Shown one piece after another: positions 46,601 to 58,064 of a stretch of DNA of 64,000 nt. The DNA comes from Setophaga petechia. Taxonomy: Eukaryota; Chordata; Aves; Passeriformes; Parulidae. The stretch is taken from the NCBI GenBank assembly GCA_024362935.1, contig JANCRA010000007.1:20113003-20177002 (forward strand), read 5' to 3'. The stretch's first letter is position 1. Each line of letters starts with the position of its first letter. A model generated the notes under the pieces. That model saw only the letters and a list, made by a program, of their open reading frames with translations, was not told the origin of the DNA and did no database searches. The position numbers and the translations under genes are program-made.

Positions 46601-48000
46601 GCAGAGGTAGCACCCACCAGCAGTACTGACTGCCTGAGGTGTGTGCTACAAAGTGTGTGGCTAAGGACCATCATTGCAGCAAATCCTCAGCATTTATTAA
46701 TATCAACAGTGATACTAATAAATCAAATGGAAAAATACTTGAGCAGCAGTTGTTGTGAATGCATTATTTTCCCTTCTCATTTTTCCTAATGCTGTGTTTG
46801 AAATCCACCCAGACCATTTGTTCTAGTTCCTCTGCAGACGTTGTGTATTCTTCCCACTTTGCTCTTTACCTGAATATGAGTGTATCAGCAGCAAAATTTT
46901 CTGTTTACTGTTGCAGCTAGTAACCTTAGAGATTTGCAAAGCCTTGTTTTCCTGGTGCCTGCTCAGGCACTACAGCAAAACCCCAAGGATGTTTTTTACT
47001 GTGGGGATGACAACATAATCCTTGACATGGCAAAAGAAGTAGGATGCCTATGCTATTGAACAGTCCTGACCCATCTCTGAATATTAGTATCTGCCCATCC
47101 AAATAATTAACAGAGGGTTTTGCCATGATCTGTGAAAATTGTCTAGATTTCAAGAGCATTCTTGCTCAAACCTGCCAAAAAACACATGTTGGGGGGGAGT
47201 TTTCTCAAAATTGAAATTTCATGTTAATAAGGGAAAGGGTTCCATCCAGTTGGTATTTCCTTTAGTAGAAGGAAATTCTTGCTTGCACTGCTTTTCAGGT
47301 TAAGGGCTAAGATCCATTAAATCAGAAAGAAAATGCAGCTCATTTTCACAGTAGGGACATAGAGTGCCCTGAACACCTTCCATTGGCTTTATGTTGGCAC
47401 TGGAGCTCCCAGCTGGGGACTGGTGGGGCCACAGCCTGGAACTGCCACTCTGGAAGGGAACGGGGAGGGGGCTCTTAGACAGCTGCAGCACAGCAATCAG
47501 TGGGATAGGAGAGGCTTCTCACTCTTGGAAAGATGCACAAAGGGGCGTCTCCAACTCTTGAAATCCTAGAAATGGTTCTTAGGCAGAAGGGTTGCACAGT
47601 AACAGAAAAAGTCACTCTTAATTCAGTGCACATCTTTAAAGCCAGATGTATGTTTCTAAACTATAATTTTACTTCCAGTTATTAAACACAGTGAAAGTCT
47701 AATGATTTGATTTCTAATGATAATGAATTCTAACTCTGCTAAAATCCTACATGAATTTGCAAAATTAAACCTTGTGGTTCCTTTTCCTTTGATTGTGAGA
47801 TTCAGACATTCTTCCCATACATCTTGTAAATTCTGTAAAGTTACTTTTAATCATTGAGTTTCTCAGCTATTTTCTACCAGATTTGCCCTCTTGATTTTTT
47901 TTCAATATGATAAGGGAGTGGCTTGCATTAAAGAAAAACTTAAAGACTTTAATGGTACCAAGTAAAAAAATCAATAAAATTGTTATACCCTAACAGTATT
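43615..48000. other. Noncoding stretch, part 1
   Basis: No gene is recognised. T-rich runs lie at 43751-43768 and 44690-44727, the second interrupted by G, and a CA/TA-rich patch at about 44740-44760. The frame at 45563-45994 (plus, 143 codons) has no recognisable domain. Confidence 0.4.
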
Positions 48001-51000
48001 TCAGCTGTTTTTCAAACTGTTCAGCATTTCTGAGCTAGATGTTCTTCTTAATTTAAAAATTATATAGGTTTATAAAATGTGTCTTCTCTGCATATTATTG
48101 GAATAATGTGAAATGTGCTCTTGGAAAAATTAAATGGAAAAAATAAATAATTTTCCTCAAAAATTACCCATCCAGTGGCATTACGGGGATCTCAAACGTA
48201 AGGTGTCTGATGAGGGGCAGTGAAGCAATGTCAGACAATATACATCTTGAACAGGATTTATGAAAGACTGAGAGAGTTTTGTAAGAGATATATGAAACTT
48301 AATAAATGATTCTTCCCTCTGGGCACAGTATCATCTGTACTGGCATCCTATTATTATTCAGAATTGCTTGCAGTAATACCTCTGGCAAATAGATTTCCTG
48401 ATGCAGCTGCAGCCTGTGTTATGTGGATAAATGACATTTTGTTTTGTTTGCAAACCCCCAGGTCATTTAACACAGTTCCTGAAATTTTAACAGGCATTGA
48501 GCAGTGATGATAGAATAATATTTACAAATCCAGTAAATAAACATTGTCTCTCATTCCATTTGATCTGTTCCTCTGTCCCAGCTCAATATTCAGTGACATT
48601 GTGACTGGAAAGCAAAGAGCCTGGCACAGAGAATGCTGCATGGCCCCTGAGCCTTGCTTCAAAATCACTGTTTGGTTTACACTTAAAGCATCTGTTGAAC
48701 AGTAATCATTGTTGCATTTGTTCTATCTCATGTAACTGACACAATGCTTTCTTATTCTTTTTAGAAAGCTTTGTTTTGTCTAGAAAATGTTCTTAAAAAC
48801 TTCCAGTAACTTGCCAAAAATGGCTGAAGTGTTCACCTTATATAAACTATGTTCAGTGTGGAAGAGACAAATTTCAAGAGACTGTAACTTGACACTTATC
48901 AAAATTTTAGTTATACCAGATAACATGATATTGGCAGTTCTGGGTCTCACAGGAAGTTTTATCTGACTACAAAAAGCAAAGTTCTTTGAAACATTCTCTG
49001 CCCATTTCATCACTAATTCTGTCTTATTTTTCTTACAGTTCTGCCTATACTGTCAGGAACTGAGTATTTTTGTCTTTGTCTGGTACATGTTTGGTTCTTC
49101 TTTCAGTTTTTACCTTCACCCAAATTTCCAGTGTGTGCATTTCATGTAATGCTTAACAAACTGAGAAACTGCACGAACTGTATTCGTAGAAAGAGAAACC
49201 AGTTAAACAGAAGTTAAAAGATTCTCTCTCTCTTTTAAAAGCAAGAAATTTTTTTTTTTACATATGCTTTAATTTCAACAGAGTTTTCTGTTTATTCCTA
49301 TAGAATTTAGCATATTTACAATTTATCTTATTTTGCTGACTGCATCCTGATTTTGCCTCAAACATTGGCTGGCACTGAAAGTCTCTCTGCAGCCTTTGGC
49401 ACCAAAGCTGAGGTTTGTGTTTGGTATGTCTGAGACAGCAGCACCCTGTTGGTCCCCTCTGTGTTTCTACCAAATTCTGAATGATGTAATTTTACACTGT
49501 AAAGGTTGATAGCAAGAGATAATCACAGATTTCTGAGGTTTCTTATTTTCTGGTATTTTCACCTAGAAATAGGGTGTTGCATGGAAGACTATGGGGTTTT
49601 GTTTCTATTACTAGATTGTGCTGCTGCTCTGCTAATGTTGCTCTGTTAATAAAATGCAGAAAAAATTGCTATAAGCTATTTAATGAAAGATTTTTTTTCC
49701 TTTACTGCACTGTTAGCATTTTTTAAGTAATATGTCCACAAGAAAATGGCTTTGTGCATTTTTATGAATGATTTATCACAAAATGCCCATTACATAGACT
49801 GGCATTCATATCAGTGCCTTCATGTAGCACAGGAGTGCAGGGAGAAATTGTTGAAGAGGTAATCAAAAACCAGGCCACTGTTCTTGTTGCTGACTCATGA
49901 TAATACAATATAATAAACAGAAAATAACATCAAATATTTATAGTATTTAAAAATTATTATTTACAGCTAACTAGTTTTGATAGAAACATTTAATTTTCCA
50001 TCTACTTTGGCTGCAATGAAATTCTGTGACACTGCTATGAGCTATAGAGTGATATGGAAATACCTAAAGCAAGCTGAACTCCCAGAAGGAGTCTAATTGC
50101 AGCAGGGTGGCAGTTCAGCAATTCAGGCTGTTTCTCCACCAAAGAAGTTCTTTCAACATGAATCCAAGCTGTGAGCTATGAATATTGCCTGTAGAGTAGA
50201 TCAAATTACTGTCACACATCCTAGAATATTTCTGCTCTTTTCTATTTTTACTCTAAAAATAGGAATATTTTACATGGTGGGTCTCCCTGTAAAGTAAAAG
50301 GAGAAGGAGGAATTTTCTGAATATCCTGTTTGCTCCCTAGGATGTGTAACTTTGCTGCACCATGACTGAAGGCTCAGTTGCCTTTGTTTGGTGGAGTTGC
50401 TGAGCTGGCCCAGAAGTTGTGTGCCAAGTTTCATGTGTAAGAGCAGTAGGGAACTTCCCCTCATGTTCCCGTGTGCAGTTCTCTGCACCACTGCCATTAA
50501 ACCTACTCAGTAGACTTCCAAAGGCAACCAGAGACAGATTTCAGTACAAGTTATTAGATCTCCTTCAGAGAGAAGGCCAGGAAAAGAAGCTGCTGAAGCT
50601 GCAGCAGAGAAATTATAGCTTACTTAGGAAAAAAAGAGGTTTTGGGGGGAAAAATTAACATAATTGAACTCCACAAAAGAAGCCTGGCATAAATGCCTGA
50701 ATTGGCAGTGTAGAAACAATGCAAAGAACCAACTCCCAACAGGAGTCAGTGGAGAAGGAAGGCTTTGTGCATGTTTGGTCCTAAGACCAACCTTTTCTCA
50801 TTTGAAATCAGCAGGAACAACTCTGAAAAGGATGCTGACCCTTCTGTGTTGCAGGGTGTGTGAGTCCTACCCCCAGGCTTCTTAGAGCACTCTGCTGTGA
50901 AATGCTGAAATCAGAGGGAAGGTTCTCTAAGGCACTGCCTCATAGCTGGGCATCTTTTTTAACTATCAGGTGCTATAATTGCATCAGAGTTGAATTTCTG

Positions 51001-52579
51001 TGCACAAAATAATAAAAAATCCAAAGCATCTAAAGCTGACAGTTTCTATATTTTTGGTGGTTTCCGTGGCTATAAATACTGTTTTGGAAAATATTGTTGG
51101 GAACATGAGTGACTAATCCTGAAATGACTTATTCTACCAATGTGGCGTTTGTTCTGGTCTTTTCTGGAGAAATTTGTATAAAACTAGAAAGGAAAAAAGC
51201 TGTGGAAAGGGAAAAGGAAATGAAAATTAATTTGAAATGTAGATGAAGCTGACCCTGTGGAATAAAAAAGCAAGCAGTAAGTAAAATGTTTAAGCAAGCT
51301 TTCCAGAGCTCATTACTTGCCTGCAGACACTCAAGCACCTGAAAATCCCCCTAGTTAGCTGTCTGCATCTTCAGGCAGATAATGACCCTTCAAAGGCAAA
51401 GCTTTTGCCCCCCATACTTCTGAGAGAAACACCAGAGCAGTCAGCATGTGCAAAGTTCATGTGGAAAATAAAGAAGTGAGATGGTAGAATTTTTTCAGAG
51501 TAAGTTGTGATTGAGTACAATTCCTAGCAAGCAAACCTGGCATGACATATTGTAGTCAAGATCTTAAGACAGTGTTCAAGTGATAGATATTTGGTTCAAT
51601 ATGGTTACTGAAGAGCATCAATTCATTGCACTGTGCATAACTTCAGAAGTAAATGCTTGTTAAAACCACATTTAGGAAGTAGTTAAATAATGTTTGTCCC
51701 TTGTGAAACTTTTTGAACAGCAGTGAGGGAATAAACTCCTGTTTGCTGCCCATAAGGTCCTGCTGTCATATCATCATCATGGTAGCTGTCTTATATCATT
51801 CTTTCTTGTGTTTCAGCATCTCTAACACTCAAATTTATTCATAATTAAATAATTTTTTGCCACCGAGCTTGCATTCTGCAGTAAGAGTAGCTCTATATCT
51901 AGGCTTTGCCAGAATTATCTGCTTTTAATTCATCCCTCTGTCATTTTCAGTAGTTTAATTCATATTTTAAAAATCTGAACAGGCTTTGAATTCTGATTTA
52001 AATAGAAAAGCTTTTCTACTTCTATAGAATAAAAATAAACATTACAATACCCACAGAAATACTACTGCTATATAAACCAGGAATATTCTTCTACAACAAT
52101 ACCATGACTGTTTCCAGAAAAAAAAATATACTCTGCTAGCTATAGGTGCTGTTACTCCCAGTTTCCACTTTTCTGGTTTTCAGGCAATTATGGAATAGCA
52201 AAAACATGGAGTATTCTGGCACAATGGGCATTTCTGCTACCTCTGTTTCAGCATATGCAAAACATTACTGAACTGAAGGTGCTACTACAGAATAATTGAC
52301 ATCAGAAATGCAGCAACAAGTCTAGGTTGCTCTGTGGGGTTTGTGTTTACAGGAAAATGCAGTAAATGCCCAAAGCAGATCTGTCAAATGTTATTAAGCA
52401 CCGTTTATTTACCCCATTTTTCCATGCTTGGTCTTTTCCAGAGCAGTTGGCAAATGATTGATGTCTGTGCCTTGCTCATTTAGTTCAGGAGACCCAGATT
52501 CACCAAAGCTCCTTGAAGTCTCATTCAAAGTTTAAGAAGAAAGCAGAACTCTCCAGCATGAGCTTTTTTAAATTGCATT
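48001..52579. other. Noncoding stretch, part 2
   Basis: No gene is recognised. An acceptor-like tract, TTATTTTTCTTACAG, ends at about 49039 but no good donor follows within exon distance. A G6 run next to an A-rich run lies near 50640-50655. Confidence 0.4.
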
Positions 52580-52602
52580 CCCCCCCCCCCCCCCCCCCCC
52601 CC
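52580..52602 (+). repeat. C23 homopolymer
   Basis: Twenty-three consecutive C bases, followed by ATGTC. Uninterrupted runs of C this long are rare in vertebrate DNA, and the exact length given here may be a sequencing or assembly estimate. The complementary strand is a G23 run able to form G-quadruplexes. The frame at 52513-52887 crosses it as a proline run and is not a gene. Confidence 0.95.
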
Positions 52603-53055
52603 ATGTCATTAATTTTAAAAGTTCTTTATGTGCCATTTTCTCCCTGTTATTTATTGCAAATTCTGCTGTTGGGACCAGGCCTCAGCTTAGCAAATACCAG
52701 TCAGCCATGGCACCTGGCATCTCTCAGAACATCTTCTGATAAAGGGTGGACTCTGCACATCCTCATTCACCAAAGGTGCCTTTCTGCTGCCCAAAGGATT
52801 CTCCTGCTCAGTCTCAGCCAGGGATGGAGCCCTCAGTGCAGCTTTTCTGCATGGCCACAGTTTAACCCAGGGTTTCTACAGGTATAAGCCTCAGCTATGG
52901 CAGGAAGTTTTTAAGCAGGCAGCACTCCCACTTTCTTGGGAAGCTGCAGACAGAATTGGAGCACAGAAATAGCTGAAATGAGCTGAGGAAATGACTGTTA
53001 AGGTTTGCTGGGCAGGATGTTTAACCAGTGCAACAACCTTTCTGATTTGTGTTTA
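52603..53055. other. Noncoding stretch between C23 run and hairpin
   Basis: Nothing identifiable apart from moderate GC content at about 52670-52960 and a donor-like CTACAGGTATAAG near 52876-52888. Confidence 0.4.
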
Positions 53056-53060
53056 CTGGT

Positions 53061-53135
53061 GTTTCTTGCATGTAAATCTTAGAGTATTCAGAAGAGCCAC
53101 GTGTCTGAGAACTCTAAGATTTACATGCAAGAAAC
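53061..53135. ncRNA. Perfect 25-bp inverted repeat; miRNA-precursor-like hairpin
   Basis: The left arm at 53061-53085 begins GTTTCTTGCATG and ends CTTAGAGT. The right arm at 53111-53135 is its exact reverse complement over all 25 bases. Beyond one A-A mismatch and a G-T pair, five more bases pair (TCAGA 53088-53092 with TCTGA 53104-53108), leaving an 11-base loop, 53093-53103, that ends in CACGTG. Below the main stem, CTGGT (53056-53060) can pair with ACCAAG (53139-53144) around small bulges. The whole is about 75 to 90 nt, the size and shape of an animal pre-miRNA. A perfect stem is unusual for old miRNAs and would fit a young inverted-duplication miRNA, a hairpin siRNA source or a simple inverted duplication. 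I do not recognise either arm as a known miRNA. Confidence 0.4.
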
Positions 53136-53144
53136 CTTACCAAG

Positions 53145-56100
53145 CAAGATATTAATGTTTCTCAGTATATCATAAAAACCCCCAACTTTTAAAACTTTAT
53201 TTAATATCAGATATGTAAAAACGTTTTCTAGTAACAGTGGATTATTTGTTGCTGCGCAACTGTTAGTGATATAAATATTTAACACAATTTCTTAATAGGT
53301 ATTCACTAAAAGCAAAAATACTTCTGAATAATTATTTTTATCCTTTTCCTGCTAAATAAAAAGGTCAAATATAAATTATAACTGTAGAGGGGGAAAATAA
53401 AATAAAGCTAAATTTGAAGACCCCCTTTCCATTGTTTTTAAGAAATCATAGTTTTGACTACTTCAGGACCATCCCATGACTTACAGTAGGTAATACCTGT
53501 AATCTAAGCATTATTTTTTTGCCCAGGGCACAGCTAGAACTCAACAGTCAAACTTCCTGTTTGTTTAGAGATATCAACTTGCTCTTGCCAGTTTCCCAGT
53601 ACAGAAATGTCTGTGCCTCAAAATGATTTGTGGTCAATTCATGTCAGGAAATTGTAATGAGTATATGAAGAGGCTGACAATCTGTAGTGCATTTTTAAAT
53701 TTTATGCTATTCTAAGACTGTTTCTACAGACAATGTGATAAGATCAGAAATTTGATCTCACCTTCTGGAGAGCATATCCTGGACACTGAACTGAAGGAGG
53801 GGCAATACTTGTTTATTTGAAAACTTGAATCATTTTCCAAGTAAATGAATACTGACACTGTTCAATATCTGCTTCATCTAGGGGAATGATTCAAAGTTTT
53901 CTAATTGGTAGGGAGAGAAATTTTAACTTCATTTTGGAATCTAGGCATCTTTCCTTTATTTTTTACTCAACACTTAGATAATTTGTCAACTGACCAATAT
54001 TTTGGCCAAGTATTTCCAGTAGGAATTGGGAACACGATACAAAGAGGTAGATTAGAAAGGAAGGCTGCATTAGCAGATCCAATGGTCCCTGCCACAGTGG
54101 GCAGATATAATCTCCAATTCAATTCCTTTAAAAGATTTGCTGTTTTAAAATCACTGCTGAAGTAATAATCTGAGTGAGGTGTTGAGGTGTTTTAAATCAA
54201 TGTGTACTTCTGAGCTCAAGTGAATTCTCTTACCTTGGAGTTCTGTTTAATTATGCATTTCCTTGATTTATGCTCTTGACTTCTGTAAATACCTGCTAGA
54301 TAGCTACTCTGCCATTTAGCAACTTGCACATCTTATAAACCCTAGCTTGTTTGCAGTCAGTTTGTTTTTGCAAATTATGATGTGTAATGGTAAAAATTAC
54401 CACTTTGGTAATAGGAGGGGTTTTGTTTCTTAGGAGAGAAACTGATTACCTAAATTTTTGAGATCAGATTCTGTGTAGTAACCTTCAGCTTGTTAAACAA
54501 CAGATGAAAGAAACCAGACAGAAATGACAGTGTAAACATAACCTGTTGTTTCTGTGGCTCTGGGTGCAATTAGGCATAGGGGTACCTTGGCTAAGAAAGA
54601 GAAACCTCATAATTAGGGGCTTTAAAAAACAAGATGAACGAAAATCTGTTGGGAACAAGGCAAATAGAATTCATGCAACAGTTTCTTACTGCTGCCTGCA
54701 ATTCTGGAATTCTGCGATTAAATGACTAATAGATCAATGGCAGTAACTGAAAACCCAGATCTTCAATAAAAGTTTTTACTTTGCATAAAGACAAAGATAT
54801 ATTCTTTCCTATAAATTATAGTGAAATAAACTATACTTTACTTGCAATATTAGTCATTACATTTTTTTCTTCATACTGCAAAGAGTACTGTAGTCCTTCA
54901 TTTCTTCAAATGCTGAGCCCTTGGTTTTATGCTCTGATCAGAAGTAATAGGGGCATTCTCAATTTCCTGTGAAGAGAAATCTCTTCTCTAATAGTCTGTT
55001 CTGCTGACATTTTGGTGGAAAATGTTCTGGCTGCTTCAGATTTGTAATGCATGAAAGACGTGAATTGATGCAGCTCATAACAGACAGCAGAGAAAGCTGC
55101 AGGAGAGAGCAGGGTCTGATACAGTTAATGAGAGCCTTTTTGGGAGAGTGTCCTCCAGGGATTGTTTTTGCCCTCCCTTTTGGCATCTTGCAGAACTGTC
55201 CTGGTGTTCTGGTTTGTTTTAGACCAGCTCACTCAGGAGGGTCTGTGGATCAGTGGCTGCTCCACTGTGCCCCACTGCCTGGAACTGATGTGAAAAGCAG
55301 GGAAATGTCATGAGAGGATGAGAATGTGTGAGTAATGTGCTTGTTTAGCAATTAAATGCTATGCTAGATGCTGTGACTCCTGCTATGCAAAACCTAGAAG
55401 GAATGGTCAGTCAGAAATGTCTCTTTCAGTGGGTTTCTTTGGTGAGGAAATTAGCAACTCTACTTGTTAGTGCACTGAACCACTCATTCAGAACAGCATT
55501 TACTGAAAATCTATTTGAGTCATACCTTAATACTTTTTAATTCATGTATGTAACCAAAGGTATTGTTAGCAGCCATATAAAAATGCACAGCTCAGTTGTT
55601 ATGTAGGAATTGAGAAGAACTGAACCAATGTAGGAGCCTTATAATATATAACTTTATTGTAATCCAGAGGTGACAGGGAGATACATATCTCTCTATTATA
55701 TATGTCATGTGAACTCCACGGAGGGAGGAAGGAAGGAAATGGCTTCTACTGTCTTTTCAAATACAATAGGCAGTAAACCTGGATGCTGGGAATGATTCAG
55801 TGCATGTGTTAGAGAGTGTGTGTGGGAAGTCTGAAATTATGAGCAGATTGACAGTTGTATGCACAGTAATTCCCTTCTGACAGATAGCCAGAATGCCAAT
55901 AGTGGCAAGCATGCACGAAGAAATACATGAAGAGTGGGCCAAGAAAATGTTCTTTTCCTGGATCTGATCCCTGTAACCAGGCAAGCTTTGTGAGTTATTT
56001 CCTATAATTAAAGCATTCACTAATCCAAATTTTTCTCCAATGGCTCTGGAGTATTTTCATTTCTTTTAAAATTAGTCTTTTTCAACATCAATTTATGATT

Positions 56101-58040
56101 AATTTTTAATATATACCCTATAAAATATATCTAGGTATGAACTTTCAAGGTTCGTGAATTGCTGGGCCAGAATTGGCAACACTGAAATAATGTTCTTTCA
56201 TTTGGCCACAAAATCTTTATATTCTAGTTGTCACCAGTTTAAAGAGATGATTTAAAAGCAGTCAATTGGCCTTTAAATGCCTTCAGAGATCCCACATAAT
56301 TACATAGATGCCAAGCTCTACCCACAAGCAATCTGCAAAATTTCCTAGCACTCATAAATTGCCTTCATCTAGACTAAAAAAGAAACTATTATCCTTGTTA
56401 ATAGATCTGATTTCATAATGACCTGTATCTCATTATAAATAAGTATTAACTTCCCTTCTTTGCTAATATTTAAAATGAGAATTTTTTTTGAAATATTTAA
56501 GATCCTAATGGAATTTATCTGTTCAGGTAATTTATTTGAAATGGATTCCAACTTTACATTATAAATGGCTCTTTATCATTTGAGAAAGAATTCTTGGGCA
56601 ATGAGGAGGGCAGTAAAGACACATTATGCCAACTGATTTCATTAGCTTTGTATGGAGCAGATGGGCTTTTCTATTACAGGAATATCTGTGGAGAATGTTT
56701 TGAAACCTCCTGCAAGAACACTTGCTCTAAATTTCCTATTTCTTCTTGCTTGCTTTTTTGGATCAATGGGTGAGATGTTGCCAGATTTACTGTTATTTTA
56801 GAAATCTCTTATCTGAGGGCTGAATGAATGATAGTTATCACCAACAGTTTAAAGGATGCAAGTCTTTTGCTGATTAGTGAAGAGTAAAGCTCAGTCCTCA
56901 TTCCCAAAGTGAGCAGGACTGAGAGATGGAGCAGAGAAGGTATTTGCACAGTGCCTAAGATGTGCAGAAAGGCCTTCTGCACTAGTTTGCTAACATAAGC
57001 ACTTAACCAATTGGCAAAACCTAAACATTTTTAGTCATGGGTATGGAAGGAAAGACTTCATCTAAGACCCCTATAGGTACATCTTCCACGTGTTAGTCTA
57101 TCTGGCTTGCTAGGAAACTATGTTTTATAGAATAAGCACAAATCATACCACGCCTTCTGATTTTTCATTGCTAAACAAAAGTATTAGAGGACTGCATATT
57201 GCCAACTGTGCCTTGGGGTTTGAGTTTTTGTTCCCAAATGATGTGGGGACTCTGAGTGGTTGGTTGGATATTTTTACTAAAAAAAACCCTTAGAGAACAG
57301 AAAGGGGAAACAGCCACTATGTGTTTGTTTAGCTGAAAGTTTCAAGTTATTGAAAGGAATGATACAGCTAGTATATTCTTTCACAAAGGTAAATCAGGAT
57401 AAGATTTTTTTTTCCAGCCATTCAGTATTTTTAAAATATGTTTTCCTAATAGTTTTTAAACATTCTCTTGTAATACTTCCACATTGTGGGAATTATTTAG
57501 TCAGCTATTTATATGTAAGGTTAAAAGACCTATGAATTATATACCCCTGGATTATTATTTTTTTGTAACTTTTTTCCCAAGAGCTGGATTCCCTTTGGAT
57601 GTAGAGCTGTCCAACAGGCACTTCAGATTTGTCAACATCGTCTGGTTAGTTCTCTGTGCTCATTCCTTCCCAGTAAGCAGAAAGCAATATCCAATTCAAC
57701 CATGTGGCACATTCCAGAGCAAGACTTTATTCTGCTTGATCACCTTGAGCTGCCCAAACTGATCTTGGCATTAAGCTAAAGGAGTTTTCTCTGGTCCAGT
57801 CTTTCACACAAGAGCAAGATTTGAGATTCATGATTAAGCATGATTTCAGCTATGAATCTCAATTCCCTGTGTTACCAGGCCAAAAAAGAAACATTTTTTT
57901 CTTTTCTTTATTGGCTGTCTGCATAAGTCTTTGTCTAGGGACTGACATAACTTGTGGTTTTGGAAGAAATAGGAATAATTTAATTGCAGCATTTCTATAG
58001 TTTGTAGGAAGTAAAGCTTAGGTATGTAACCCACTTTCCA
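53145..58040. other. Noncoding stretch with a small triple repeat
   Basis: No gene is recognised. At 54388-54412, TGGTAA, TTACCA and TGGTAAT alternate with three-base spacers, so the middle arm can pair with either neighbour. A GAGATA-CA-TATCTC palindrome lies at about 55679-55692 next to AT-rich DNA, and a short GGAA run at about 55725-55738. Confidence 0.4.
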
Positions 58041-58064
58041 CACCCCCCCACACACACATCCCCA
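58041..58064 (+). repeat. C-rich and CA simple repeat
   Basis: A run of seven C followed by a short CA dinucleotide repeat and CCCC. It is a minor simple-sequence tract. Confidence 0.7.

Noticed and set aside
52513..52887. 124-codon plus-strand frame with a proline run
   Set aside because: The proline run is the C23 homopolymer and nothing else in the translation is recognisable.
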